Part shown: positions 47,400 through 48,403 of the stretch, one piece after another
Numbering within the stretch: the stretch's first letter is position 1
Layout: each line of letters opens with the position of its first letter
NCBI GenBank assembly: GCA_000583135.1
Contig: JFBG01000009.1
Coordinates: forward strand, 1 to 48,403
Length of the DNA stretch: 48,403 nt
DNA from: Thioalkalivibrio sp. HK1
GTDB taxonomy: Bacteria; Pseudomonadota; Gammaproteobacteria; HK1
Direction of reading: 5' to 3'
Notes under the pieces: model-generated
Databases searched by the model: none
Told to the model about the DNA's origin: nothing
What the model saw: the letters and a program-made list of their open reading frames with translations, nothing else
Translations under genes and position numbers: made by a program

Positions 47400-48239
47400 A
47401 TGCAGGCATCGGCATTCGCTCCGGGCAATCTCTCCGGGATATTTCGCATCGTTCGAGCCGAGCGTCCCGAGCGGATGCATGCCTTGGGGATGGGCTTCAC
47501 GGTCGCCCAAGGGATCATCGCAAGCGTCGAGGAAGGGGCTTCGAGCGAGATATCCTTCAACGGCGAGATATTCGATTTCGCCACCGTGCGCCACGTGGTC
47601 GAGGCCCTTTGCCCTTTGCGATCGATTCGGGTTCGTCTCGAAAGCCCTCTTCCTTTGAGCGGAGGTTTCGGATTGAGCGGGGCTTCGGCCTTGGCCACCG
47701 CCTTCGCCCTCGATCATGCTTTGGATCTCGGCAAGACCGCCGGCGAGTTGGCGATGATCGCTCATGTCGCCGAAGTCAGGAATCTGACCGGCTTGGGCGA
47801 TGTCTGCGGGCAGCTGCATGGCGGTTGTCTGATCAAGCTGGTGCCGGGTGATCCCTTGGCCGCCAGGGCCTTGCCGGTCCCCGAACAGGATGTGTTCTAT
47901 CGATATTTCTCCCCCATCCATACCGAGGATATCCTGAGTGACCCCGGGCGGGTGGCACGAATCAATGCCGCCGCCGATGCGACCCTGACGGCGATCTCGC
48001 ACCTGGCCGAGCGGGAGGTGGACGATTTCGCCCGCTATGTAGCGGTCGCCAGGCAATTTTCCGACGAGAGCGGTCTGTTGCACCATGTCGGCGTGCGGCG
48101 TACGATCGAAGAGGTCGAGTCCGCCGGAGGGGCGGCGTCGATGATCATGCTCGGCAATGCGGTCTTTGCGACCATGGCCTTCGAAGGGGCCTCGAAGACG
48201 CGCTTGTCCCGCACCCCCGCCAAGGTGATCGCGCCGTGA
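47400..48239 (+). CDS. GHMP-family kinase, archaeal pantoate kinase-like
   Basis: A 279-residue GHMP-superfamily protein. The N-terminal APGNLSGIF resembles the FxPGHxTGFF start of archaeal pantoate kinase; the phosphate-binding loop GGFGLSGASAL is at 88-98, and HVAEVRNLTGLGDVCGQ near 122-138 matches the family's EVxNxTGLGDV block. Archaeal pantoate kinase phosphorylates pantoate for coenzyme A synthesis, a route most bacteria do not use. No phosphopantothenate synthetase partner is in the window. ATG 47400 is the start; no strong ribosome binding site is seen, though TATAGAAT lies about 35 bp upstream. It is divergent from the sarcosine-oxidase-like gene. Family is fairly sure, substrate not. 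Confidence 0.8.
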   Translation: MQASAFAPGNLSGIFRIVRAERPERMHALGMGFTVAQGIIASVEEGASSEISFNGEIFDFATVRHVVEALCPLRSIRVRLESPLPLSGGFGLSGASALATAFALDHALDLGKTAGELAMIAHVAEVRNLTGLGDVCGQLHGGCLIKLVPGDPLAARALPVPEQDVFYRYFSPIHTEDILSDPGRVARINAAADATLTAISHLAEREVDDFARYVAVARQFSDESGLLHHVGVRRTIEEVESAGGAASMIMLGNAVFATMAFEGASKTRLSRTPAKVIAP

Positions 48240-48403
48240 TTGCATATCGCTCGAACCTTCGTCGATGATCGACGAGCGGGATGGCCACCGATGCAATTCG
48301 GCCACGAGAGAAGTCGGAAAAAGGATAAGATATCTATATTGCCATCGGTGTTTTTTCGAAAAAAGCGGCGTGCCGCTGCTCCCGACGATAAGGTCTTTCG
48401 AGA

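Overview
The window reads as chromosomal DNA of a proteobacterium, most likely a gammaproteobacterium. The glutamate-cysteine ligase is the E. coli-type enzyme, CcmC aligns closely with the E. coli protein (including the heme-ligand histidines at positions 60 and 184), and ThiC is of the long proteobacterial form. The genus cannot be named. Genes are dense, GC-rich and strongly coloured by TCGA, GATC and ATCGAT words. I see no rRNA, tRNA, CRISPR array, transposase or prophage gene.

Layout. (1) 1-3834: the 3' part of a large secreted Calx-beta-like repeat protein ending in a duplicated cysteine-containing module. (2) 4346-6805: a fused NADH-dehydrogenase-like flavoprotein / selenophosphate synthetase. 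(3) 7063-7630: a self-contained unit with promoter, operator-like inverted repeat, small six-cysteine secreted protein and Rho-independent terminator. (4) 7911-10072 (minus): a type I-like methylation pair with a half-size specificity subunit, hsdS placed before hsdM, and no hsdR. (5) 10420-20938: methylated-amine and amino-acid catabolism: a non-pyrrolysine MttB-family methyltransferase divergent from a dimethylglycine/sarcosine dehydrogenase-like flavoprotein, a coupled hisC/ThDP-decarboxylase pair, and a coupled class III aminotransferase/rhodanese pair. (6) 21003-31586: a VOC protein, a partial cytochrome c maturation operon (ccmCDEF and ccmH), gshA, a DapA-family aldolase and thiC. (7) 31950-41020: a continuous minus-strand block of eight genes: amino-acid ABC ATPase, periplasmic binding protein, HAD phosphatase, short BCCT carrier, choline-dehydrogenase-like GMC oxidoreductase, GST, DAO-family flavoenzyme and a second HisC-like aminotransferase. 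(8) 41431-48239: a fused SoxYZ-like carrier, an aldo/keto reductase, a second MttB-family protein, a GST, a sarcosine-oxidase-like flavoprotein and an archaeal-type pantoate-kinase-like GHMP kinase.

How it fits together. Regions 5, 7 and 8 can be read as one theme: import (BCCT, ABC) and stepwise oxidation or demethylation (GMC dehydrogenase, two MttB proteins, DMGDH-like and two DAO flavoenzymes) of choline, betaine or other N-methylated compounds, with aminotransferases handling the amino acids produced. This is inference from families; substrates are not proven. The most curious items are the six-cysteine secreted protein with its own regulatory unit, the half-size HsdS with reversed gene order, the MttB pair without a visible corrinoid protein, the ABC pair without permeases, the SoxYZ-like carrier without a partner, and the archaeal-type GHMP kinase. 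Several short 12-17 bp tandem duplications recur across the window.
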